Source of the DNA: CAYYFX01 sp964471155
Lineage (GTDB): Bacteria; ARS69
DNA: 34,218 nucleotides
NCBI GenBank assembly: GCA_964471155.1
Contig: CAYYFX010000039.1
Coordinates: forward strand, 1-34,218
Direction of reading: 5' to 3'
Shown here: positions 8,043 to 15,225 of the stretch, piece after piece
How positions within the stretch are numbered: the first letter of the stretch is position 1
Layout of the letters: each line of letters starts with the position of its first letter
Position numbers and translations under genes: made by a program
The notes under the pieces: generated by a model
Database searches by the model: none
The model's input: only the letters and a program-made list of their open reading frames with translations
What the model was told of the DNA's origin: nothing

Positions 8043-9036
8043 ATGCCGCCCCCCGGCGCTCGCGGATCCGCTTCGTCAGCAGCGGCACGACCTCGAGCGC
8101 GTCGCCCACGATCCCCCAGCTCGCCACCTTGAAGATGGGCGCGGCGGGATCCTTGTTGATCGCCACGATCGTTCCCGAGGTCTTCATGCCCGCGAGATGC
8201 TGGATCGCCCCGGAGATGCCCACCGCGACGTACAGCTTCGGGCGCACGGTCTTGCCGGTCTGGCCGACCTGGTGCGGGTACGGGATCCAGCCCGCATCGA
8301 CGACCGCGCGCGAGGCGCCGACGGCGCCGCCGAGCGCATCCGCCAGGTCCTTGATCATGGCGAAGTTCTTCGGGTCCTGGATGCCGCGGCCGCCGGAGAC
8401 GATCACGTCCGCGTCCGCGAGGTTCACCGACTCGCCCTCCTCGCGCCGGAAGCCGAGGATCTCCGTGTCGAGCGCGTCCGCCGGGATCGCGGCGTCCACG
8501 CGCGTGACCGCCGGCGCCGCGCCGGAGCCCGGACCCGGATCCGCGTACGCGCGCGGCCGCACGGAGCAGAGGTTCGGTCCCTCCGCGGTGAACTCCACCG
8601 TCTCCATCAGCCGGCCGCCGTACACCGGACGCGACGCGGCGAGCTTCCCGCCGCTCCAGGTCACCTCGGTGCAGTCCGCGGCGATCCCCGCGCCGAGTGC
8701 CGCCGCGAGCGACGCGGCGAACTCCTTCCCGGCGGTCGTGGCTCCCACCAGGATCCCGGCCGGCCCGCGCTCCCGCGCGGCCGCGGCCACGGCCTCGACC
8801 CACGGACGCGTGCGGTACGCCGCCAGCTCCGGCGACGCGAGGCACAGCGCCTCGTCCGCGCCCGACCCGCCGAGCCGCCCGGCCACCGTCTCCGGCGCGT
8901 CTCCCGGGATCACGGCCACCACGCGTCCGCCGGCCCCGCTCGCGAGCTCCCGCGCGCGCTGCAGCAGCTCGCGCGCGACCGGGCGCTCCTCCCCGTTCTC
9001 GTGCTCGACGACGACCCAGAGATCCTTCGCGGCCAT
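8032..9036 (-). CDS. etfA: Electron transfer flavoprotein alpha subunit
   Basis: This 334-residue protein is the FAD-binding subunit of ETF. With EtfB it carries electrons from acyl-CoA and related dehydrogenases to the respiratory chain. The N-terminal domain has LWVVVEHENGEERPVARELLQ; the C-terminal FAD domain shows the family signature SGGRGIQDPKNF, VVDAGWIPYPHQVGQTGKTV, YVAVGISGAIQHLAGM and IVAINKDPAAPIF. Length is typical. The ATG at 9036 lies ten bases after the etfB stop, and its GGAGG overlaps that stop, so the two subunits are translationally linked. No ETF:quinone oxidoreductase or acyl-CoA dehydrogenase gene is in the window, although a thiolase is encoded about 16 kb away. Confidence 0.97.
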   Translation of the reverse strand: MAAKDLWVVVEHENGEERPVARELLQRARELASGAGGRVVAVIPGDAPETVAGRLGGSGADEALCLASPELAAYRTRPWVEAVAAAARERGPAGILVGATTAGKEFAASLAAALGAGIAADCTEVTWSGGKLAASRPVYGGRLMETVEFTAEGPNLCSVRPRAYADPGPGSGAAPAVTRVDAAIPADALDTEILGFRREEGESVNLADADVIVSGGRGIQDPKNFAMIKDLADALGGAVGASRAVVDAGWIPYPHQVGQTGKTVRPKLYVAVGISGAIQHLAGMKTSGTIVAINKDPAAPIFKVASWGIVGDALEVVPLLTKRIRERRGAASAA

Positions 9037-9046
9037 CGCTCCCCTC

Positions 9047-9820
9047 CTAGATGAACTTGCTCTCGGCCAGCTTCGCCACGAGCCGGTCCACCAGCTCCGC
9101 GGGCTCGCCCTGGAAGATCTCCCCCGCCGACCGGGCCGCGGGGACGCGGCGTTCCGTGACGCGCGTGGACGGGGCCGGCGCGCCGCCGAGATCCGCGGCG
9201 CCCCACACCGTGACGGGCGCCTTCGACGCCTTGCGGATGCCGAGCAGCGACGGGTACCGCGGCTCGTTCAGGTCCTTCGTGACCGCGAGGACGGCGGGCA
9301 GCCTGGCCTTGACGGTCTGGCGGCCGCCCTCGAGCAACCGCTCGACCGTGATGGTCCGCGCGGCCTGGTCGATCTCCACGACCTTGAAGACCTCGGTGAG
9401 CACCGTGGCGCCGAGGTGCCGCGCCACCATGGGGCCGGTCACGGCCGTGTTCGTGTCGATCGTCTGCTTGCCGACGAAGACGAGATCCGTGTCCCCCAGC
9501 TTGCGGACCGCGGCCGCGAGCACCGTCGCCGCGCCCGCCGCGTCCAGCTCCGCGAACGCCGGATCCGTCACGTGCACGACCTGCCCCGCGCCCATGGCCA
9601 GCGCCTCGCGCAGCGACTCCACCGCGGTGTCGCCGCCGAGCGTGACCACGGTCACGTCGCCGCCGTGCTTCTCCTTCGTGCGGAGCGCCTCCTCCACGGC
9701 GAAGAGGTCGTACGGGTTCGTGACGTTCTGCGAATCCGCCACGACCGTCCCCGCCGCCCCGGGCTCTCCCTGGACGGAAGGGGCTTCCTGCACCTGCTTG
9801 ACGAGGACTACGGACTTCAT
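9047..9820 (-). CDS. etfB: Electron transfer flavoprotein beta subunit
   Basis: This 257-residue protein is the AMP-binding ETF beta subunit. It begins MKSVVLVKQVQEAP and shows NPYDLFAVEEALRTKE, GGDTAVESLREALAMGAG, DLVFVGKQTIDTNTAVTGPMVAR and LPAVLAVTKDLNEPRYPSL, all standard EtfB landmarks. The start is the ATG at 9820; the frame extends upstream but that part is Arg/Gly-rich and lies over the dcd gene. It sits 44 bp downstream of dcd and ten bp upstream of etfA, so etfB and etfA form one unit. Confidence 0.97.
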   Translation of the reverse strand: MKSVVLVKQVQEAPSVQGEPGAAGTVVADSQNVTNPYDLFAVEEALRTKEKHGGDVTVVTLGGDTAVESLREALAMGAGQVVHVTDPAFAELDAAGAATVLAAAVRKLGDTDLVFVGKQTIDTNTAVTGPMVARHLGATVLTEVFKVVEIDQAARTITVERLLEGGRQTVKARLPAVLAVTKDLNEPRYPSLLGIRKASKAPVTVWGAADLGGAPAPSTRVTERRVPAARSAGEIFQGEPAELVDRLVAKLAESKFI

Positions 9821-9864
9821 GGCTCCCCCGGGCGCGGCCGGATGCGCGCGGTTCGGTGCGTGCG

Positions 9865-10419
9865 TCAGATGCGGGGCAGGACCACCCCGGTCTGCGCCTG
9901 GTACTTGCCCTTCTTGTCCGCGTACGAGACCTCGCACTCCTCGTCCGCCTCCAGGAAGAGCACCTGCGCGATCCCCTCGTTCGCGTACACCTTCGCCGGC
10001 AGCGGCGTGGTGTTGGAGATCTCGAGGGTGGCGAAACCCTCCCACTCCGGCTCGAACGGGGTCACGTTGACGATGATCCCGCAGCGCGCGTACGTGCTCT
10101 TGCCCACACAGATCGTGATGATGTTCCGCGGGATGCGCAGGTACTCCACCGTGCGCGCGAGCGCGAAGCTGTTCGGCGGGATGATGCAGACGTCCGTCCG
10201 GACGTCCACGAGCGAGCGCGGATCGAAGGACTTCGGATCCACGACCGCCGTGTTCACGTTCGTGAAGATCTTGAACTCGTCGGCGACGCGGATGTCGTAG
10301 CCGTACGACGACACGCCGTACGAGATGACGCCGGCGCGGACCTGGCGCTCCTCGAAGGGATCGATCATCCCCTCCGCGCGCGCCATCCGCGTGATCCAGC
10401 GGTCGTTCTTCACCGGCAT
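9865..10419 (-). CDS. dcd: dCTP deaminase
   Basis: This 184-residue enzyme converts dCTP to dUTP, feeding dTMP synthesis through dUTPase and thymidylate synthase. Hallmarks are SSYGYDIRV near residue 37, the nucleotide-binding GKSTYARCGIIVNVTPFEPEWEG segment (catalytic Glu within it), LEISNTTPLPAKVYANEGIAQVLF and the C-terminal GKYQAQTG closing loop. The family is a homotrimer related to dUTPase. The GKSTYARCG version replaces the enterobacterial RSSLARLG version, a common variant. It lies 25 bp after serA and 44 bp before etfB on the same strand. The G-rich ribosome-binding site sits inside a CCCCGGGG palindrome. Confidence 0.97.
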   Translation of the reverse strand: MPVKNDRWITRMARAEGMIDPFEERQVRAGVISYGVSSYGYDIRVADEFKIFTNVNTAVVDPKSFDPRSLVDVRTDVCIIPPNSFALARTVEYLRIPRNIITICVGKSTYARCGIIVNVTPFEPEWEGFATLEISNTTPLPAKVYANEGIAQVLFLEADEECEVSYADKKGKYQAQTGVVLPRI

Positions 10420-10439
10420 GCCGTCCCCCCGGGGTTCGC

Positions 10440-10452
10440 GCGCCTCAGGCGC
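10440..10452 (-). terminator. Tight hairpin whose loop is the serA stop codon
   Basis: GCGCC (10440-10444) and GGCGC (10448-10452) pair perfectly and the three-base loop is exactly the TGA stop of serA (10445-10447). With no T-tract and dcd starting 25 bp on, it may only modulate expression. Confidence 0.3.
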
Positions 10453-11455
10453 CGGTGTCCTCGGTCCCCGCGGACGCCGCCTCCGCGGCCTCCGCCGCCT
10501 CGCGCTCCGCGGCCTGCCGGGCCGCGCGATCGCCGAGGAACTTCTTCACCGCCTTCGCCACGTTGTCCACCAGCTCCATGCCCACGCGGATCTGCCCCTC
10601 CCGCGTCGACGCGCCGATGTGCGGCAGCAGCAGCGTGTGCGGGTGCCCGAGGACGCGCTCCAGGGAGGCGCCCGGCGGCTCCTCGGCGTAGCAGTCCAGC
10701 GCGCACCCGGCGAGGTGCCCGGACTCCAGCAGGTCCGCGAGCGCCGCCTCGTCCACGAGGCCCCCGCGGCTCAGGTTCAGCAGGTACGACCCGCGCTTCA
10801 TGCGCGTGAGCCGCTCCCGCGACATCAGGCCCGCGGTGTCCTCGTCCAGCGGCACGTGCAGGGAGACGAAGTCCGCGCGCGACAGGACGTCCTCCATCGA
10901 GCTCACGGGCACGCCGGCCACCTGGCTCTCCGTCAGGAACGGGTCGGTGGCGGCGACGCGCATGCCGAACGCCTGCGCCAGCCGCGCCACCTCGCGCCCG
11001 ATGCGCCCGAACCCGACCAGCCCGAGCAGCTTCCCCTTCAGCTCGAAGCCCTGGAAGTCCGTCCGGCGCCACTCGCCCCGGCGCATGGATGCGTCCGCCT
11101 GCGGCACGTGGCGCGCGAGCGAGAGCAGGGCCGCCAGGGTGAGCTCCGCCACGGCGGTGGTCGTGGCGCCCGGCGTGTTCACCACGCGGATCTCGCGCTC
11201 CGACGCCGCCTCCATGTCGATGTTGTCCACGCCGATGCCCGCGCGGCCGATCACCTTCAGCCGCCGCGCGGCCTCGATCACCTGCGCGGTCACGCGCGTG
11301 CCGCTGCGGACGATGAGCACGTCCGCGTCGTCCACCTTCCCGGGAAGCTCCTCCGGGGTCAGCCCGAGGCGCTTCTCCACCGTCCAGCCGGTCTCCTGCT
11401 CGAGCCGGCGGCATGCCTCGTCGGAAATCGGATCCAGCACCACGATTCGCTTCAT
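10445..11455 (-). CDS. serA: D-3-phosphoglycerate dehydrogenase, short form without ACT domain
   Basis: This 336-residue NAD-dependent dehydrogenase catalyses the first step of serine synthesis, 3-phosphoglycerate to 3-phosphohydroxypyruvate. It has the D-2-hydroxyacid dehydrogenase layout: RAGIGVDNID near 71, the Rossmann motif GFGRIG (148-153), and the catalytic Arg in NLSRGGLVDE (R230), Glu in YAEEP (258/259) and His in LLPHIGAST (H279). It stops after the catalytic core with an Ala/Glu-rich tail, so the ACT serine-sensing domain of longer PGDHs is absent. The start ATG shares one base with the stop of the upstream transaminase (TGATG), which argues for coupled translation and for the serine pathway over other hydroxyacid dehydrogenase roles. 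No serB is in the window. Confidence 0.93.
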   Translation of the reverse strand: MKRIVVLDPISDEACRRLEQETGWTVEKRLGLTPEELPGKVDDADVLIVRSGTRVTAQVIEAARRLKVIGRAGIGVDNIDMEAASEREIRVVNTPGATTTAVAELTLAALLSLARHVPQADASMRRGEWRRTDFQGFELKGKLLGLVGFGRIGREVARLAQAFGMRVAATDPFLTESQVAGVPVSSMEDVLSRADFVSLHVPLDEDTAGLMSRERLTRMKRGSYLLNLSRGGLVDEAALADLLESGHLAGCALDCYAEEPPGASLERVLGHPHTLLLPHIGASTREGQIRVGMELVDNVAKAVKKFLGDRAARQAAEREAAEAAEAASAGTEDTGA

Positions 11456-12522
11456 CAGGACAACCCCAGGATTTCGTCGATCCAGCCGAGGAGTTCCTCG
11501 ATCTCTTCCAGCCGGATCTCCCCCATGTGGGCGATCCGGAACGTGACGTTCTTCAACCGGCCGTAACCGTTCCCGATCACGGCCCCCCGCTTCGCCAGCT
11601 CCCGGTTCAGCGCGGCCACGTCGATGCCCCGCGTGTTCCGGATGGCGGTCAGCGTGATCGACTCGTAGCCCGCTTCCGGGAACACGTCGAACCGCTCCCG
11701 GGCCCACGCACGCGTGCGCTCCGCCATCGTCCGGTGGCGGGCCTCGCGGACGGGCATCGTCTCGTCGAGGATCCGGCCGAGCTGCCGGTCGAGCGCGAAC
11801 AGGTGCGGCGTGGACGGGGTGGTGATCCCCTGCCGCTTCTGAAACGAGTCGTAGTGTCGCACAAAATCGAAGTAAAACCCACGATTCTCGATGGTCTTCG
11901 CCCGCTCGACGGCGCGCGGCGAGACGGCCATCACGGCGAATCCGGGGGAGACCGCGAGGGCCTTCTGCACGCCGGCCAGCAGCCCGTCCAGCCCGAGCGC
12001 GTCGAAGTCCAGGTCCACCGCCGCCAGGGAGCTCACCGCGTCCACGAAGAGGAACACCTCGGGGAACTCCTTCACGACGGCCGCCAACTCCGGCAGGGGA
12101 TTGAGGATGCCGGTGGAGGTCTCGTTGTGGGTGAGCAGGACCGCGTCGTACTTCCCGGTGCCCAGGGCCGCCCGGAGGGCGTCCGGACGGAGCGCCTTGC
12201 CCCACTCGGTCTCGAGCGGATCGGCGTCCTTCCCGTTCCCCCGGCAGATGTCCAGCCAGCGGTCGCCGAAGGCGCCGCAGGTGGCGCAGAGGAAGCGCCG
12301 CCCGGACCCGTTCCGCGCCACCGCCTCCATGAACCCGGTGGACGAGGACGTGGACAGGAACACGGGCGATTCCGTGTGCAGGAGCGTCTGCAGCGCCCGG
12401 ATCACCCGGTCGCCGAGCTGCGTGGCCTCCTCCGACCGGTGCCCCACCGGGGGCGTGGCCAGGGCCTCGCGGACGTCGGGCAGGACCTCGGTCGGCCCGG
12501 GAATGAAGAGCCTTCGATGCAC
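11455..12522 (-). CDS. Class V aminotransferase, likely phosphoserine transaminase (AGAT-like family)
   Basis: This 355-residue PLP enzyme starts MHRRLFIPGPTEVLPDV, the 'PGPTxV' opening of the alanine-glyoxylate/serine-pyruvate transaminase family. It shows LSTSSSTGFMEA for phosphate binding, THNETSTG, the PLP-contacting FVDAVSSLAAVD (Asp161) and the lysine in AGVQKAL (K187). Classical SerC is a different class V branch, but AGAT-like proteins act as phosphoserine transaminase in several bacteria and archaea. The one-base overlap with serA makes that the best guess; serine-pyruvate or alanine-glyoxylate activity is the alternative. The start is GTG at 12522 with GGAGGGG seven bases upstream. 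A weak TTCCCA-18-TACGTT promoter (12546-12575, minus) lies in the shared 161-bp divergent region. Residues 208-228 are encoded by an unusually AT-rich patch. Confidence 0.87.
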   Translation of the reverse strand: MHRRLFIPGPTEVLPDVREALATPPVGHRSEEATQLGDRVIRALQTLLHTESPVFLSTSSSTGFMEAVARNGSGRRFLCATCGAFGDRWLDICRGNGKDADPLETEWGKALRPDALRAALGTGKYDAVLLTHNETSTGILNPLPELAAVVKEFPEVFLFVDAVSSLAAVDLDFDALGLDGLLAGVQKALAVSPGFAVMAVSPRAVERAKTIENRGFYFDFVRHYDSFQKRQGITTPSTPHLFALDRQLGRILDETMPVREARHRTMAERTRAWARERFDVFPEAGYESITLTAIRNTRGIDVAALNRELAKRGAVIGNGYGRLKNVTFRIAHMGEIRLEEIEELLGWIDEILGLS

Positions 12523-12602
12523 GTGGGAACCCCTCCGAACGGCGGAACGTACCCCGCGCGGGCCGGCGCTGGGAAGCCGAAACCGCGCGCCGGCGGCCGG
12601 GC

Positions 12603-12632
12603 TTGACGGCGGTCGCGCCGCCTCCCTACCCT
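12603..12632 (+). promoter_or_regulatory. Predicted promoter for the transsulfuration pair
   Basis: TTGACG (12603-12608), an 18-base spacer and TACCCT (12627-12632) lie 51 bases before the CBS start. The divergent serine-gene promoter lies within the same 161-bp intergenic region, so one regulator could control both sides. Confidence 0.5.
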
Positions 12633-12683
12633 GTCCGGTCCACTGGTGCGCGTCCGTCCGGAATCCCGATTCGAGGCCCTCCC

Positions 12684-14045
12684 ATGATCCATGCGAACGT
12701 CCTGGAAGTCGTCGGCAACACCCCGCTCGTGCGCCTCAACCGGATCCCGAAGCCCGGGGACGCCGAGGTCGTCGTCAAGGTGGAGGCCTACAACCCCGGC
12801 GGCAGCATCAAGGACCGCATCGGCATCCGCATGGTCGAGGACGCCGAGCGCCGCGGCGTGCTGAAGCCGGGCGGCTGCGTGGTCGAGGCCACCAGCGGCA
12901 ACACGGGCGCGGGGCTGGCCCTCGCCTGCATCCAGAAGGGCTACCGCGCCATCTTCGTGATGCCGGACAAGGTGTCGCAGGAGAAGATCCGGTACCTGAA
13001 GGCCCTGAACGCGCAGGTCATCACCTGCCCCACCGCCGTGGAACCGACTGATCCCCGCAGCTACTACTCCGTCTCGAGACGCCTCGCGGAGGAGACCCCG
13101 GGGGCCATCCTGGCGAACCAGTACCACAACCCGGTGAACCCGCGGACGCACTACGAGTGGACGGGGCCGGAGATCTGGGAGCAGTGCGACGGCCGGCTGG
13201 ACTACTTCGTGGCCGGCATGGGCACCGGCGGGACGATCACGGGCATCGGCCGCTACCTGAAGGAGAAGGACCCGAACGTGAAGGTCGTGGGCGTGGACAT
13301 CCAGGGATCCATCCTGCACCACTTCTTCCTCACGGGGGAGACGTGCCCCGCGCACACGTACCTCATCGAGGGCATCGGCGAGGACTTCATCCCGTCCACC
13401 ACGGACATGTCCGTGATCGACGAGATGGTGACCGTCGGGGACCGGGAGTCCTTCGTCATGGCGCGGCGGCTGAGCCGCGAGGAAGGGCTGTTCGTGGGCG
13501 GGTCGTGCGGGTCGGCGGTGGCCGGCGCCATGCGGATCGCGTCCCGCGAGGGGCGGGACAAGCGGATCATCGTGCTCCTGCCGGACCACGGGAACCGGTA
13601 CCTGTCCACGTTCCACGGCGACGAGTGGATGCTGGAGCGCGGCATGCTGGAGCCCGGGGAGATGACGGTGGCCGACGTGCTGGACCGCAAGCCGCCGGGA
13701 CCGCCGCAGCTCGTCGCGGTGGCGCCGGAGGACACCGTGCGCTCCGCCCTGCTGCGAATGCGCGATGCCGGCGTCTCCCAGGTGCCCGTGCTGGAGGACG
13801 GCCGCATCGTCGGATCGCTGGAGGACGCCGCCACGATGTCCCGCGTGCTCGCGGACGCGTCGCTGCTGGATCGCATCGTGCGCGACCTGATGGAGGCGCC
13901 CTTCCCCACCGTGCGGCGGGACGCGCCGATGTCCGAGGCCCTCGAGCCGCTCGCCCGCAAGCGGGCCGCGGTGCTGGTCCTGGACGACCGCGGCATCGCC
14001 GGGCTGCTCACCCGGTTCGACTTCCTGAAGTTCATCCACGCCTAG
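12684..14045 (+). CDS. Cystathionine beta-synthase with C-terminal CBS-domain pair
   Basis: This 453-residue fold-type II PLP enzyme probably condenses serine with homocysteine to cystathionine, the first step of reverse transsulfuration. The catalytic domain shows NTPLVRLNR, the PLP lysine in GGSIKDR (K43), EATSGNTGAGLA, QYHNPVNPRTHYEWTGPEIW and the phosphate loop GMGTGGTITG. After about residue 320 there is a tandem CBS-domain pair (VAPEDTVRSALLRMRDAGVSQVPVLEDG and FPTVRRDAPMSEALEPLARK), usually an adenosyl-ligand sensor. There is no haem-binding N-terminal extension. A cysteine synthase role is possible, but the CBS pair and the cystathionine lyase-family neighbour favour CBS. The ATG at 12684 has GAGG upstream; the downstream gene's GGAGGA overlaps the stop. 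Confidence 0.92.
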   Translation: MIHANVLEVVGNTPLVRLNRIPKPGDAEVVVKVEAYNPGGSIKDRIGIRMVEDAERRGVLKPGGCVVEATSGNTGAGLALACIQKGYRAIFVMPDKVSQEKIRYLKALNAQVITCPTAVEPTDPRSYYSVSRRLAEETPGAILANQYHNPVNPRTHYEWTGPEIWEQCDGRLDYFVAGMGTGGTITGIGRYLKEKDPNVKVVGVDIQGSILHHFFLTGETCPAHTYLIEGIGEDFIPSTTDMSVIDEMVTVGDRESFVMARRLSREEGLFVGGSCGSAVAGAMRIASREGRDKRIIVLLPDHGNRYLSTFHGDEWMLERGMLEPGEMTVADVLDRKPPGPPQLVAVAPEDTVRSALLRMRDAGVSQVPVLEDGRIVGSLEDAATMSRVLADASLLDRIVRDLMEAPFPTVRRDAPMSEALEPLARKRAAVLVLDDRGIAGLLTRFDFLKFIHA

Positions 14046-14054
14046 GAGGATCCC

Positions 14055-15209
14055 ATGGGCTTCTCGACCGACGCGGTCCACGCCGGGCAGTCGCCGGATC
14101 CGTCCACCGGCGCCATCATCACGCCGATCTACCAGACCTCCACGTACGTCCAGCAGGGCGTCGGCGTCCACAAGGGCTACGAGTACGCGCGCGGGGACAA
14201 CCCCACGCGCGCGGCGTGGGAGGCCAACGTGGCCGCGCTGGAGGGCGGCACGCACGGCTTCGCGTTCGGCTCGGGCATGGCGGCCATCGACACCGTGTTC
14301 TCGCTGCTGGACGCGGGGCAGCACGCGGTGATGACCGCCGACGTGTACGGCGGCACCTACCGGCTCCTGGCGCGCGTGCGCACCCGCCACGGCATCACGT
14401 TCGATCGCGTGCCCACGCACGATCTCGCGGCGTTCCGCGCCGCGCTGAAGCCGGAGACGAAGCTCGCGTTCGTGGAGACGCCCACCAACCCCAACCTCCT
14501 GGTCAGCGACCTCGCCGCGATCGCGGCGATCTGCCGGGAGCGCGGCATCCTGCTCGCCGTGGACAACACGTTCATGTCGCCGTTCTTCCAGCGGCCGCTC
14601 GCGCTCGGCGCGGACCTCGTGGTGCACTCCGCCACGAAGTTCCTGAACGGCCACAGCGACATCGTCGGCGGCATCGTCGTGGTGCGGGACGCGACGCTGG
14701 CGGAGCGCGTGGGCTTCCTGCAGTTCGCAGTCGGCGCCATCCCGGGCCCCTTCGACTGCTGGCTCGCGCTGCGCGGCACGAAGACGCTCGCGGTCCGCAT
14801 GGAGCGGCACGGCCGGAACGCGCAGGCGCTCGCGGAGAAGCTCGCCGCGCATCCGGCGGTGAAGCGCGTGTCCTACCCGGGCCTGCCCTCCCACCCGCAG
14901 CACGAGCTGGCGAAGCGCCAGATGAACGGTTTCGGCGGACTGGTCACGTTCGATCTCGGCACCCGCGAGACCGCGCACCGGGTCCTGGAGTCCGTGCGGA
15001 TCTTCTCGCTGGCGGAGAGCCTCGGCGGCGTGGAGAGCCTCGTGTGCCTGCCGGCGGAGATGACGCACGCGTCGGTCCCGGCGGAGGACCGCGCGAAGCT
15101 CGGCATCACGCCGGGCCTCGTCCGCATCTCGGTCGGCATCGAGGACGTCGAGGATCTCTGGGCCGACCTGGAGCAGGCGCTCGCGAAGGTGCCCGCGTCC
15201 GTGGCCTGA
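14055..15209 (+). CDS. Cystathionine gamma-synthase/gamma-lyase family PLP enzyme
   Basis: This 384-residue Cys/Met metabolism enzyme has STDAVHAGQSPDPSTGAI, YEYARGDNPTR, GSGMAAI, DVYGGTYRL, VETPTNPNL, VDNTFMSPFFQRPL and the PLP lysine in HSATKFLNGHSD (K195). The sequence cannot separate MetB, MetC and gamma-lyase activities with certainty. Its position nine bases after a CBS gene, whose stop overlaps this gene's GGAGGA ribosome-binding site, argues for gamma-lyase: cystathionine to cysteine, 2-oxobutyrate and ammonia. Together the pair would make cysteine from serine and homocysteine. The gene ends in a hairpin formed with the converging DA1-like gene. Confidence 0.93.
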   Translation: MGFSTDAVHAGQSPDPSTGAIITPIYQTSTYVQQGVGVHKGYEYARGDNPTRAAWEANVAALEGGTHGFAFGSGMAAIDTVFSLLDAGQHAVMTADVYGGTYRLLARVRTRHGITFDRVPTHDLAAFRAALKPETKLAFVETPTNPNLLVSDLAAIAAICRERGILLAVDNTFMSPFFQRPLALGADLVVHSATKFLNGHSDIVGGIVVVRDATLAERVGFLQFAVGAIPGPFDCWLALRGTKTLAVRMERHGRNAQALAEKLAAHPAVKRVSYPGLPSHPQHELAKRQMNGFGGLVTFDLGTRETAHRVLESVRIFSLAESLGGVESLVCLPAEMTHASVPAEDRAKLGITPGLVRISVGIEDVEDLWADLEQALAKVPASVA

Positions 15210-15225
15210 GGGGCGCGGCTCCTCA
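15207..15225. terminator. Bidirectional hairpin built from two converging stop codons
   Basis: TGAGGGGC (15207-15214) pairs with GCTCCTCA (15218-15225), eight base pairs with one G-U wobble and a three-base loop. The TGA at its 5' end is the stop of the plus-strand PLP enzyme, and the TCA at its 3' end is the stop of the minus-strand DA1-like gene. The two genes are only 13 bp apart, so this is the only room for a shared terminator. Confidence 0.5.
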
